This document shows positions 41,267 through 50,411 of a DNA stretch of 64,000 nt, in pieces. The position numbers were made by a program, and so were the translations under genes. Within the stretch, counting starts at the first letter, position 1. Each line of letters begins with the position of its first letter. Below the pieces are notes generated by a model. The model worked only from the letters and a program-made list of their open reading frames with translations. It had not been told where the DNA came from and made no database searches. This DNA comes from Gallionella sp. (GTDB lineage: Bacteria; Pseudomonadota; Gammaproteobacteria; Burkholderiales; Gallionellaceae): the NCBI GenBank assembly GCA_030682375.1, contig JAUXOL010000016.1:206577-270576 (forward strand). The letters run 5' to 3'.

Positions 41267-42133
41267 TTGCGAAGCAAAATCAATCTGAAGAGCACCCTGG
41301 AAAAGCTGGACACATTGCCGGCGATGCCGGCTATCGCACAGAAATTATTGAGCCTGCCGCTGGAGACCCACGAAGGCGAACTCGCGATGCTCAAGCTGAT
41401 CGAGCATGACCCGCAGCTTTCCGCGAAAATCATCGGACTGGCCAACTCGCCGCTGTTCGGGGCGTCGCTCAAGACGACCTCCGTAAGGGATGCGGCCATG
41501 CTGCTCGGAATAACCCGGGTAAAATCGGTAGCCATCGGCATCGCCGCGATGTCTGCGCTGACCAAAATGCCGCAGGGCCGCCTGAGCGTGCAGAACCTGT
41601 GGCTGCATAGCCTGGCCGTGGCGCTCGCGATGCGCACCGTCGTTCAATACATGCCCGCCCGCGCACGGCCGAATGACGACCAGCTCTTCCTCATCGGCTT
41701 GTTGCACGACATCGGCTATCTGGTCCTTGCGTATCTCGACACCAGACTCAGCGACGAATTGCATGCCCGGCTGGCCGAAGAACCCGACCGCCCGATGATG
41801 GAGATAGAACAGGAACTGCTGGATGTGACACACAGCGAACTGGGCGCCCAACTGGCCAGGAACTGGGGACTTCCGAACGAAGTGATCTCGGTATTGCGCT
41901 ACCACCATACTCCGGAATCGTCCGGCGCTCCCGAAGACAAGACCTTGCTGCGCATCATCAACATCGCCGAAAAATTGCTTCCCTCGTTCGGTATCGCCGA
42001 ATTACTGGAACCCGGCATCAGCGATGCGGAATGGGCCTCGCTAGGCATAGATCCGCGCCGGAACGATGAAGTCTGCAGCCGCGTAGCCGAACAAGCAGAA
42101 CAGGCCAGGCAGTTCACCAGCACCATGATGTAA
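41267..42133 (+). CDS. HDOD-domain signalling protein, second copy type
   Basis: HDOD protein (288 aa). Blocks: LEKLDTLPAMPAIAQKLLSL, IEHDPQLSAKIIGLANSPLF, TTSVRDAAMLLGITRVKSVA, FLIGLLHDIGYLVLAYLDTR, LDVTHSELGAQLARNWGLP and EVISVLRYHHTPE. The start is set at a TTG (41267) without a clear Shine-Dalgarno, so it is uncertain by a few codons. It is divergent from the HTH-REC/histidine-kinase/receiver genes, sharing a 178-base intergenic region. It is similar in domain make-up to the protein at 33401-34249 but clearly different in sequence. Confidence 0.87.
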   Translation: MRSKINLKSTLEKLDTLPAMPAIAQKLLSLPLETHEGELAMLKLIEHDPQLSAKIIGLANSPLFGASLKTTSVRDAAMLLGITRVKSVAIGIAAMSALTKMPQGRLSVQNLWLHSLAVALAMRTVVQYMPARARPNDDQLFLIGLLHDIGYLVLAYLDTRLSDELHARLAEEPDRPMMEIEQELLDVTHSELGAQLARNWGLPNEVISVLRYHHTPESSGAPEDKTLLRIINIAEKLLPSFGIAELLEPGISDAEWASLGIDPRRNDEVCSRVAEQAEQARQFTSTMM

Positions 42134-42189
42134 ATCGAAAGGCCGGTGCCAGACTCATTGCCGATGCGCCCCCAACGAACTCAGGAAAA

Positions 42190-42309
42190 CGCTGAATAAG
42201 TTCGTTCGCCCTGAGCTGGTCGAAGGGCGCGTTTCTCAACCCGTTGATTCTGCGCCGTCCTCCGTTCATGGTTCGACAAGCTCACCACGAACGGAGGACT
42301 TGTTCAGCG
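42190..42309. repeat. MITE-like palindromic repeat element (about 120 bases)
   Basis: Ends GCTGAATAAGT and ACTTGTTCAGC form imperfect terminal inverted repeats. Inside are two hairpins: CGCCCTGAGCTGGTCGAAGGGCG and CCGTTCATGGTTCGACAAG...CGAACGG. The internal text matches the widespread GTTCG-CCCTGAG-TCGAAGGG type of dispersed repeat. It lies between the HDOD and ScsD-like genes, ending just before the ScsD-like stop at 42315. No coding capacity. Confidence 0.65.
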
Positions 42310-42314
42310 CATCC

Positions 42315-42827
42315 TCAGAAATTTTCGGCCAGCCACAAGCGCAGGCGCAAGCCGATCTCCGTGGTGTAGCCGATCTCGACAAAGCGTATCTGCCCGTCGC
42401 GGCCCACGATGAAACTGGCGGGCACCGCATGCACGCCCCACGCGGCGGAGATGCGCCCGTCCGCATCGTTCAGCACCGGAAAATCCAGCCTCTGCCCGGC
42501 CATGTGTCTGCCGACATCGGCTGGGCTGCCGCTCTGCATCGCGACCGTGACGACTTCGTAATCGCCCTGCGACACCGACTGGATACTGCCCTGCTCCGCA
42601 CTGCATACCGGACACCATGTCGCCCAGAAATGCACCAGCACCGGACGCCCTGCCGGCAGCACATAGGCGCTGCCGTCCAGCAAGCTGCCAGCCAATGCAG
42701 GAACTGCGCCGCTGACGACATCGCGCTGCTGCCAGGCGCGAATGCCGACGATGACGATCACGAGTATCAGCGCCTCGACCGCGCGTCGGCGCCAGACCTT
42801 GGCGCGAGATGGAACGGCGTCGCCCAT
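42315..42827 (-). CDS. Membrane-anchored TlpA/ScsD-like protein disulfide oxidoreductase
   Basis: A 170-aa thioredoxin-fold protein with the ATG at 42827 sharing a base with the hslR stop (TAATG). An N-terminal TM anchor is at about 15-32 (AVEALILVIVIVGIRAW) and the thioredoxin domain faces the periplasm. The active site is WATWCPVC in VLVHFWATWCPVCSAEQGSI, with the cis-Pro in VHAVPASFIVGRDGQI. This CPVC pattern resembles ScsD (copper-sensitivity suppressor) and TlpA/ResA-type reductases. It may reduce periplasmic thiols or support metal stress. It is not near the Cus operon. Confidence 0.87.
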   Translation of the reverse strand: MGDAVPSRAKVWRRRAVEALILVIVIVGIRAWQQRDVVSGAVPALAGSLLDGSAYVLPAGRPVLVHFWATWCPVCSAEQGSIQSVSQGDYEVVTVAMQSGSPADVGRHMAGQRLDFPVLNDADGRISAAWGVHAVPASFIVGRDGQIRFVEIGYTTEIGLRLRLWLAENF

Positions 42828-43225
42828 TACTCGTCCTGCCTTAGCCGCTCGATTTCGCGGCGGTCGCGCTTGGTCGGCCTGCCCTTGAAATGCGGCTGCG
42901 GCAGCAGCTTGTTCTGCTCGGCGATGGTCTCGCGGCGCTGGCGGCTCTCTTCGCTCTCGCGATACAGCCGCTGCGCCTCGGGCGCCGGGCCGCGCCGGTC
43001 GGACAGGCCCAGCACTTCGATCTCGTATCGATATTGCCCGATGCGGATGTCCAGCCGGTCGCCGATCGCCATCGCCTTGGCAGGCTTGACGCGCGCATCG
43101 TCGAGCAGCACCTTGCCGCTCTCGACCGCATCGGCGGCGAGCGCTCGCGTCTTGAAGAAGCGCGCGGCCCACAGCCATTTGTCGATGCGCAGCTTTTCGG
43201 CGGTATCGGTCTTGCCGTGCGTCAT
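42827..43225 (-). CDS. hslR: S4-domain RNA-binding protein, Hsp15 family
   Basis: A 132-aa S4 protein; Hsp15 recycles stalled 50S subunits bearing nascent tRNA and is heat induced in E. coli. The S4 domain is residues 12-65 (LRIDKWLWAARFFKTRALAA, VESGKVLLDDARVKPAKAM), followed by GDRLDIRIGQYRYEIEVLGL and a basic tail (KGRPTKRDRREIERLRQ). The start overlaps the GNAT stop by 4 bases and its stop shares a base with the ScsD-like start, so GNAT-hslR-scsD-like is a coupled trio. Confidence 0.9.
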   Translation of the reverse strand: MTHGKTDTAEKLRIDKWLWAARFFKTRALAADAVESGKVLLDDARVKPAKAMAIGDRLDIRIGQYRYEIEVLGLSDRRGPAPEAQRLYRESEESRQRRETIAEQNKLLPQPHFKGRPTKRDRREIERLRQDE

Positions 43226-43659
43226 GCTTCCTGGAATTCCAGCGTCATCCTGATATGCGGCAGGCCCGCATCCATGAATTCTTCGCCCTGCTCGGCAAAG
43301 CCCAGACTGCGATAGAACGGTATCGCCTGAGTCTGCGCATCCACGTCCACCTGTCGATGGCCCTGCGCGCGCGCCTCGGCCAGCAGCGTTTCCATGATCG
43401 CAGTACCGACTCGCTGTTCGCGCCATTGCGGCAACACCGCGATGCGGCCGATGTGTCCGTTCGCCAGCAGCCTCCCGCAGCCAACGGCCTCGCCCTGCAG
43501 GCTCAGCGCCAGCGCATGGCGGCAACCTTCATCGAGACCATCCCATTCCAGTTCTTCGGGAACGCCCTGCTCGCGGATGAACACCGTCTCGCGGATCGCC
43601 CGCAGCAAAGGTTCCCCATCGTGCCATGACACCAGACTGACCGTAAAAAGGTTGCCCAT
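43222..43659 (-). CDS. GNAT-family N-acetyltransferase
   Basis: A 145-aa acetyltransferase. The acetyl-CoA motif is IGRIAVLPQWREQRVGTAIM (R/Q-x-x-G-x-A/G), followed by ETLLAEARAQGHRQVDVDAQ and PFYRSLGFAEQGEEF. The opening WHDGEPLLRAIRETVFIREQ resembles the YjcF/ElaA-type group. The substrate is unknown. It begins the GNAT-hslR-scsD-like run; the stop overlaps the hslR start (ATGA). Confidence 0.88.
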   Translation of the reverse strand: MGNLFTVSLVSWHDGEPLLRAIRETVFIREQGVPEELEWDGLDEGCRHALALSLQGEAVGCGRLLANGHIGRIAVLPQWREQRVGTAIMETLLAEARAQGHRQVDVDAQTQAIPFYRSLGFAEQGEEFMDAGLPHIRMTLEFQEA

Positions 43660-43695
43660 CGTGCACCTCCCTTATCTTTTGAAACGCACTGCAGT

Positions 43696-45272
<1,577 letters not shown>

Positions 45273-45353
45273 TTCCCCGGACTTCCCTCGCATGACGCTT
45301 GCCTTCACGGGCTTTTTTGACAAGAATGTCGTCAACGTTCAGCGAGTCCATAC

Positions 45354-45815
45354 ATGCCACAGCAAAGCATCTCCGATTTCACCCTTCCCGCCACCGGCGG
45401 CCAGGCTTTTACCCTCTCCGCCGCACGCGGCAAGCATCTGGTGATCTACTTCTACCCGAAGGACAACACGCCGGGCTGCACCACCGAGGCGATCCAGTTC
45501 CGCGATCTGTATCCCGCATTCGCCCAGGCGGGCTGCGATATCGTCGGCATCTCGCGCGACAGCATCAAATCTCACGAGAACTTCAAGGCGAAGTTCACGC
45601 TGCCGTTCGAGTTGCTGTCGGATGCCGACGAGACGGCGTGCGAGCTGTTCGGCGTGATCAAGCAGAAGATGATGTACGGCAAGCAGGTGCGCGGCATCGA
45701 GCGCAGCACCTTTGTCATCGATAAAAACGGCGAACTGCGCCGCGAATGGCGCAAGCTCAAGGCCGATGGGCACGCCCAGGAAGTGCTGGATTTCGTAAAC
45801 TCCCTCAACAGCTAA
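45354..45815 (+). CDS. bcp: Peroxiredoxin of the Bcp/PrxQ type
   Basis: Thioredoxin-dependent peroxiredoxin (153 aa). The peroxidatic Cys lies in YFYPKDNTPGCTTEAIQFRD, near residue 42. The classic resolving Cys five residues on is replaced (EAIQF), but a second Cys occurs in AQAGCDIVGISRDS, so the resolving partner may be that one or an external thiol. Length is normal for Bcp. It lies 9 bases upstream of the phoH start and so is probably cotranscribed. Confidence 0.95.
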   Translation: MPQQSISDFTLPATGGQAFTLSAARGKHLVIYFYPKDNTPGCTTEAIQFRDLYPAFAQAGCDIVGISRDSIKSHENFKAKFTLPFELLSDADETACELFGVIKQKMMYGKQVRGIERSTFVIDKNGELRREWRKLKADGHAQEVLDFVNSLNS

Positions 45816-45824
45816 AGGATAGTC

Positions 45825-47240
45825 ATGCCACCACGCAAGAAAGCGGCAAAGAACGACAACAACAAACTGTTCGTGCTGGATACCAACGTATTGCTGCATG
45901 ACCCGACCAGCTTGTTCCGTTTCGAGGAACACGACATCTGCCTGCCGATGTTCGTGCTGGAAGAGCTGGACAACAAGAAGAAGGGCATGACCGAAGTCTC
46001 GCGCAACGCGCGCCAGGCCAGCCGCTTCCTCGACGAGATCGTCAGCGACGCGCCGCACAAGATCGAGGACGGCATCGCGCTGGAATCCTCAGCGCACAAG
46101 AGCTGCACCGGCCGCCTGTTCCTGCAGACCAGCTTCATCAAGCACGAGCTGCCGCAAAACATGGAACTGGGCAAGGCCGACAACGCCATCCTCGGCGTGG
46201 TCATGGGCATGCAGAAGCTGCACGCCGACCGCTCGGTGATCCTGGTGTCCAAGGACATCAACATGCGCATCAAGGCGCGCGCGCTCGGGCTGGAGGCGCA
46301 GGACTACTTCAACGACAAGGTGCTGGAAGACACCGACCTGCTCTACACCGGCGTGCTGCAACTCCCGGACGACTTCTGGGAGCAGCACGGCAAGGACATG
46401 AAGTCATGGATACATGAAAGCCATACCTTCTATCAGGTGCGCGGCCCGCTGTGCGGCGCGATGTTCGTCAACCAGTTCGTCTATCTGGAGGATGGCGTCA
46501 ACCCGTTCTACGCGGTAGTCACGGAACAGGACGACCAGACCGCGCTGCTGCGCACGCTGACCGACTACTCCCACAGCAAGAACAACATCTGGGGCATCAC
46601 CGCGCGCAACCGTGAGCAGAACTTCGTGCTGAACCTGCTGATGAACCCGGAGATCGACTTCGTCACGCTGCTGGGCCAGGCCGGCACCGGCAAGACGCTG
46701 CTGACGCTGGCGGCCGGACTGATGCAGGTGCTGGAGACCAAACTCTACACCGAGATCATCGTCACCCGCGTGACAGTGCCAGTCGGCGAGGACATCGGTT
46801 TCCTGCCGGGCACCGAGGAAGAGAAGATGACGCCGTGGATGGGCGCGCTGGAAGACAACATGGACGTGCTGAACAAGTCCGACGAGGAAGGCGGCGACTG
46901 GGGCCGTGCGGCGACGCGCGACCTGATCCGTTCGCGCGTCAAGGTCAAGTCGCTGAACTTCATGCGCGGCCGCACCTTCCTGAACAAGTACCTGATCATC
47001 GACGAGGCGCAGAACCTCACGCCCAAGCAGATGAAGACGCTGGTCACGCGCGCCGGCCCCGGCACCAAGGTGGTGTGCATGGGCAACATCGCGCAGATCG
47101 ACACACCCTACCTCACCGAGGGCAGCTCCGGCCTGACCTATGTGGTCGATCGATTCAAGGGATGGGAACACAGCGGCCATGTGACGCTGATGCGCGGCGA
47201 GCGTTCGAGGCTGGCGGATCATGCCGGCGAGGTTCTCTAA
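45825..47240 (+). CDS. PhoH-family ATPase with N-terminal PIN domain (PhoH2)
   Basis: A 471-aa PIN-PhoH fusion. The PIN ribonuclease-like domain is about 10-150 ([60 protein letters not shown]). The PhoH ATPase is about 260-460: Walker [39 protein letters not shown], and Walker [21 protein letters not shown]. PhoH2 proteins act as RNA helicase/ribonucleases in some bacteria. It precedes the GST gene by 3 bases. Confidence 0.93.
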   Translation: MPPRKKAAKNDNNKLFVLDTNVLLHDPTSLFRFEEHDICLPMFVLEELDNKKKGMTEVSRNARQASRFLDEIVSDAPHKIEDGIALESSAHKSCTGRLFLQTSFIKHELPQNMELGKADNAILGVVMGMQKLHADRSVILVSKDINMRIKARALGLEAQDYFNDKVLEDTDLLYTGVLQLPDDFWEQHGKDMKSWIHESHTFYQVRGPLCGAMFVNQFVYLEDGVNPFYAVVTEQDDQTALLRTLTDYSHSKNNIWGITARNREQNFVLNLLMNPEIDFVTLLGQAGTGKTLLTLAAGLMQVLETKLYTEIIVTRVTVPVGEDIGFLPGTEEEKMTPWMGALEDNMDVLNKSDEEGGDWGRAATRDLIRSRVKVKSLNFMRGRTFLNKYLIIDEAQNLTPKQMKTLVTRAGPGTKVVCMGNIAQIDTPYLTEGSSGLTYVVDRFKGWEHSGHVTLMRGERSRLADHAGEVL

Positions 47241-47243
47241 CAC

Positions 47244-47852
47244 ATGAAATTGTTGGGAACCGACGCCAGCCCCTACGTCCGCAAGGTGCGGCTGGTGTTG
47301 CTGGAAAAGAACCTGCCCCACGAGTATCTGGTGGATGCGCCGCGCGACCCCGGCAGCCATGTCGCGCAGGTCAATCCGCTGGGTCGCATCCCGGCGCTGA
47401 TCCTCGACGACGACACCTGCGTGTACGACTCGCCGGTGATCGCCGAATACCTGGACTCGCTGAACGACTCCCCTGCACTGATCCCTCGCGGCGATGCGCT
47501 AGCGAGGATGCGGGTGAAGCGCTGGGAGGCGCTGGCGGACGGCATCATGGATTCGGCCGTGGCGGTGCGCACCGAGCGCATCCGTCCGGAAGAGAAGCAG
47601 GAGCCGAACAACATCGTCATCCACAACAACGCTGTCAGCCGCGCGCTGGCCCATGCGGCCGAACTGCTGGGCGAGCGCGACTGGTGCGAAGGCGAAGCCC
47701 TCTCGCTGGCCGATCTCGCACTGGCCAGCGCGCTGGTCTATCTGGACCTGCGCCAGCCGGAACGCGACTGGCGCAGCACCCACCCCAACCTGGCCGCATG
47801 GTTCGCGCGCATCGCCGCGCGTCCCAGCATGCGCGCCACACTGAACGCCTGA
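47244..47852 (+). CDS. Glutathione S-transferase family protein
   Basis: A 202-aa GST-fold protein. The thioredoxin-like N-domain begins [20 protein letters not shown] and has [20 protein letters not shown] (cis-Pro and SxAI-like glutathione site). The helical C-domain has [20 protein letters not shown]. The lack of a CxxC suggests a beta/omega-related or YibF-like member. It lies between phoH (3-base gap) and msrB (2-base gap), a tight operon with stress-related genes. Confidence 0.9.
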   Translation: MKLLGTDASPYVRKVRLVLLEKNLPHEYLVDAPRDPGSHVAQVNPLGRIPALILDDDTCVYDSPVIAEYLDSLNDSPALIPRGDALARMRVKRWEALADGIMDSAVAVRTERIRPEEKQEPNNIVIHNNAVSRALAHAAELLGERDWCEGEALSLADLALASALVYLDLRQPERDWRSTHPNLAAWFARIAARPSMRATLNA

Positions 47853-47854
47853 CG

Positions 47855-48247
47855 ATGAGCACGATAGAAAAGACCGACGACGAATGGCGCGAAGAGCTGA
47901 CGCCTGAGCAATACCAGGTGTGCCGCTGCTCCAACACCGAGCAGGCCTTCACCGGCCAGTACTGGGACTGCCACGATCCCGGCATCTACCGCTGCGTGTG
48001 CTGCGGCGCGGCACTGTTCGACTCCACCGCCAAGTTCGACTCCGGCAGCGGCTGGCCCAGCTTCCGCCACCCGGTCGCCCCGGAGAGCGTCGTCGCGCGC
48101 GCAGACACCAGCCACGGCATGCAGCGCGTGGAAGTGATATGCAAACAATGCAGCGCGCACCTCGGCCATATCTTCCCGGACGGACCCCAGCCTACCGGAC
48201 TGCGCTTCTGCATCAACTCGGCCTCGCTTGCGCTGGACCGGGAGTAA
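47855..48247 (+). CDS. msrB: Peptide-methionine (R)-S-oxide reductase
   Basis: MsrB (130 aa) reduces the R epimer of methionine sulfoxide. The catalytic Cys lies in [14 protein letters not shown]. Zinc-binding Cys pairs are in [10 protein letters not shown] and [12 protein letters not shown]. Family blocks: [31 protein letters not shown]. The start ATG at 47855 is 2 bases after the GST stop. Confidence 0.96.
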   Translation: MSTIEKTDDEWREELTPEQYQVCRCSNTEQAFTGQYWDCHDPGIYRCVCCGAALFDSTAKFDSGSGWPSFRHPVAPESVVARADTSHGMQRVEVICKQCSAHLGHIFPDGPQPTGLRFCINSASLALDRE

Positions 48248-48367
48248 CCGAAAAACCGGTCCACGAAAGACACGAACATCCCGCCGGATTCGGACTTGTA
48301 TAATCCCTGCCCTGTGCAGACGGCTCCCTTAATCCCGACCACCTTTCAATAATTTACCGCCGCCAAT

Positions 48368-48910
48368 ATGAAACTGCTGTTCGACCTGTTCCCCGTCATC
48401 CTGTTCTTCATCGCCTTCAAGACGTTCGACATCTATGTCGCGACCGGCGTGGCCATCGCCGCGACCGTGGCCCAGATCGCCTGGACCAAGTGGCGGCACG
48501 GCAAGGTGGATACCATGCTGTGGGTGAGCTTCGCGATCATCGCCGTGTTCGGTGGCGCGACGCTGATGCTGCACGACGAGACCTTCATCAAGTGGAAGCC
48601 GACCGTGCTGTACTGGCTGTTCTCGGTGATCCTGCTGTTCTCCAACATTCTGTTCAAAAAGAACCTGGTGCAGGCGCTGCTGCACGAAAAGATCGCGCTG
48701 CCGCTGCATGTCTGGCATCGCCTGAACCTGATCTGGAGCCTGTTCTTCGCGACGCTGGGTTTCCTCAATCTCTATGTCGCGTTCAACTTCTCCACCGAGG
48801 CCTGGGTGAACTTCAAGCTATTCGGCTTCACCGCGCTGATGGCGGTGTTCATCCTGGCGCAGAGCGCCTGGCTGGCAAAGTATGTGGACGAAAAGAAAGA
48901 GAGCAACTGA
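48368..48910 (+). CDS. yciB: Inner-membrane septation protein A (YciB family)
   Basis: YciB (180 aa), a five-helix inner-membrane protein linked to cell division and envelope integrity. Helices: [98 protein letters not shown]. The family segment [11 protein letters not shown] is present. The stop overlaps the YciI start (TGATG). The order yciB-yciI-bolA-PPIase is a frequent arrangement in Betaproteobacteria. Confidence 0.95.
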   Translation: MKLLFDLFPVILFFIAFKTFDIYVATGVAIAATVAQIAWTKWRHGKVDTMLWVSFAIIAVFGGATLMLHDETFIKWKPTVLYWLFSVILLFSNILFKKNLVQALLHEKIALPLHVWHRLNLIWSLFFATLGFLNLYVAFNFSTEAWVNFKLFGFTALMAVFILAQSAWLAKYVDEKKESN

Positions 48911-49212
48911 TGTGGTACTCGATCATCGGACAGGATGTCCCGGATAGTCTGGAGAAACGCATCGCGGCGCGCCCCGCCCATCTCGCGCGCCTGCAGGCCC
49001 TGCAGGACGAAGGCCGTTTGCTGCTTGCGGGCCCGTTCCCGGCGGTGGATGCCGTCGATCCGGGTGCGGCGGGATATACCGGCAGCCTGATCGTCGCCGA
49101 GTTCGCCTCGCTGCAGGATGCGCAGCGATGGGCCGATGCCGACCCTTATGTGGCTGGCGGCGTGTATGCGAAAGTCGGCGTGCAACCGTTCCGCAAGGTC
49201 TTCCCCACATGA
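48910..49212 (+). CDS. YciI family protein
   Basis: A 100-aa YciI-like dimeric alpha/beta protein. [40 protein letters not shown] and [20 protein letters not shown] are typical, including the conserved His and Asp of the putative active site. Function is unresolved. It overlaps yciB (1 base) and bolA (4 bases). Confidence 0.92.
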   Translation: MWYSIIGQDVPDSLEKRIAARPAHLARLQALQDEGRLLLAGPFPAVDAVDPGAAGYTGSLIVAEFASLQDAQRWADADPYVAGGVYAKVGVQPFRKVFPT

Positions 49213-49472
49213 GCCGCATCGAGATGATGGGCGCCCTCCTTGCGGCGCTGGAGCCCGTCGCGCTGGAGATCGCCGACGACAGCGCCAAGCATGCAGGACA
49301 TGCGGGCGCGCGCGACGGGGGCGGCCATTACCGGCTGCATATCGTCTCCGCGCAATTCGCCGGGAAGAACACGGTCGCACGTCACCGTATGATATATTCC
49401 GCGCTGGGAGAAATGATGCGGCATGACATACATGCCCTGAACATCACGGCGAAGACGCCGGATGAAAACTGA
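49209..49472 (+). CDS. BolA family protein
   Basis: An 87-aa BolA/IbaG-like protein that, with monothiol glutaredoxins, handles [2Fe-2S] clusters. The BolA core [60 protein letters not shown] shows the conserved His and the helix-turn-helix-like segment. Start ATG at 49209 overlaps yciI by 4 bases. It precedes the parvulin gene by 27 bases. Confidence 0.94.
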   Translation: MSRIEMMGALLAALEPVALEIADDSAKHAGHAGARDGGGHYRLHIVSAQFAGKNTVARHRMIYSALGEMMRHDIHALNITAKTPDEN

Positions 49473-49499
49473 TTACCGAACTTTTTAAGAGGACCCGCA

Positions 49500-50285
49500 A
49501 TGTTGAAAACCGGAAAATTCGCAGCACTGGCCATCGTCGGCGCACTGGCAATCCAGTCGGCCTACGCCGAAGACAAATCCGCCGCCATGGTGAACGGCGT
49601 CTCCATCCCGCAGGCGCGTATCGATATGCGCGTGAAAGCCGCCTCGGCCCAGGGCCAGGCCGACAGCCCGGAGCTGCGCCGCGCGATCCGCGAAGACATG
49701 ATCAACCTCGAAGTCATGGCGCAGGAAGCCGTCAAGCTCGGTTTGAACAAGAACGACGATGTGGTGCAGCAAATGGAACTGGCCAAGCAATCGGTGCTGG
49801 TCGGCGCCTTCGTGCAGGACTATGCCAAGAACCATCCGGTCAGCGAAAAACAGCTCCAGCAAGAGTACGACAAGCTGAAGGTCAAGCTGGGCGACAAGGA
49901 ATTCAACGCGCGCCACATCCTGGTCGCGACCGAGGAAGAAGCCAAGTCCATCATCGCGCAACTCGGCAAGAAGGCCAAGTTCGAGAAGCTGGCCGAGAAG
50001 TCGATGGATGCCGGTTCCGCCCAGCGCGGCGGCTCGCTAGGCTGGGCCGTGCCGGGCAACTTCGTCGCGCCGTTCGCCAACGCGCTGCTGAATCTGAAAA
50101 AGGGCGAATACACCCAGGCCCCGGTGGAATCGCAATTCGGCTGGCACATCATCAAGCTGGACGATGTGCGCGAACTGAAAGTCCCGCCTTTCGAAGAACT
50201 CAAGCCGCAGCTGCAACAGCGCCTGCAGCAACAGTCCATCCAGAAGGCGATCACCGACCTGAAGGCCAAGGCCAAGATCGAGTAA
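49500..50285 (+). CDS. Periplasmic parvulin-type peptidyl-prolyl isomerase
   Basis: A 261-aa SurA/PrsA-like foldase. Residues 1-21 are a signal peptide (FAALAIVGALAIQSAYA). An N-terminal helical chaperone domain is followed by the PpiC domain at about 135-225 (FNARHILVATEEEAKSIIAQ, GGSLGWAVPGNFVAPFANAL, VESQFGWHIIKLDDVREL). It likely assists outer-membrane protein folding. It ends the yciB-yciI-bolA operon and is followed by a strong terminator. Confidence 0.94.
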   Translation: MLKTGKFAALAIVGALAIQSAYAEDKSAAMVNGVSIPQARIDMRVKAASAQGQADSPELRRAIREDMINLEVMAQEAVKLGLNKNDDVVQQMELAKQSVLVGAFVQDYAKNHPVSEKQLQQEYDKLKVKLGDKEFNARHILVATEEEAKSIIAQLGKKAKFEKLAEKSMDAGSAQRGGSLGWAVPGNFVAPFANALLNLKKGEYTQAPVESQFGWHIIKLDDVRELKVPPFEELKPQLQQRLQQQSIQKAITDLKAKAKIE

Positions 50286-50296
50286 TCCGGCTCACG

Positions 50297-50344
50297 CCGC
50301 AGAAACGCAAAGGACACCGCAAGGTGTCCTTTGCGTTTCTGCGG
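50297..50344. terminator. Long perfect hairpin after the parvulin gene
   Basis: CCGCAGAAACGCAAAGGACA, then CC, then the loop GCAA, mirrored exactly downstream: a 22-bp perfect stem in a 48-base element directly after the parvulin gene. There is no T-run beyond the stem, but the arms contain A/T-rich parts, so it may terminate by another mechanism or block 3' exonucleases. Confidence 0.65.
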
Positions 50345-50411
50345 TCCGCAACGCCGACAACGCATCCGGGCTTTATAGTATCCTTGCCGACGGATAAATT
50401 CCCCCGATAAC

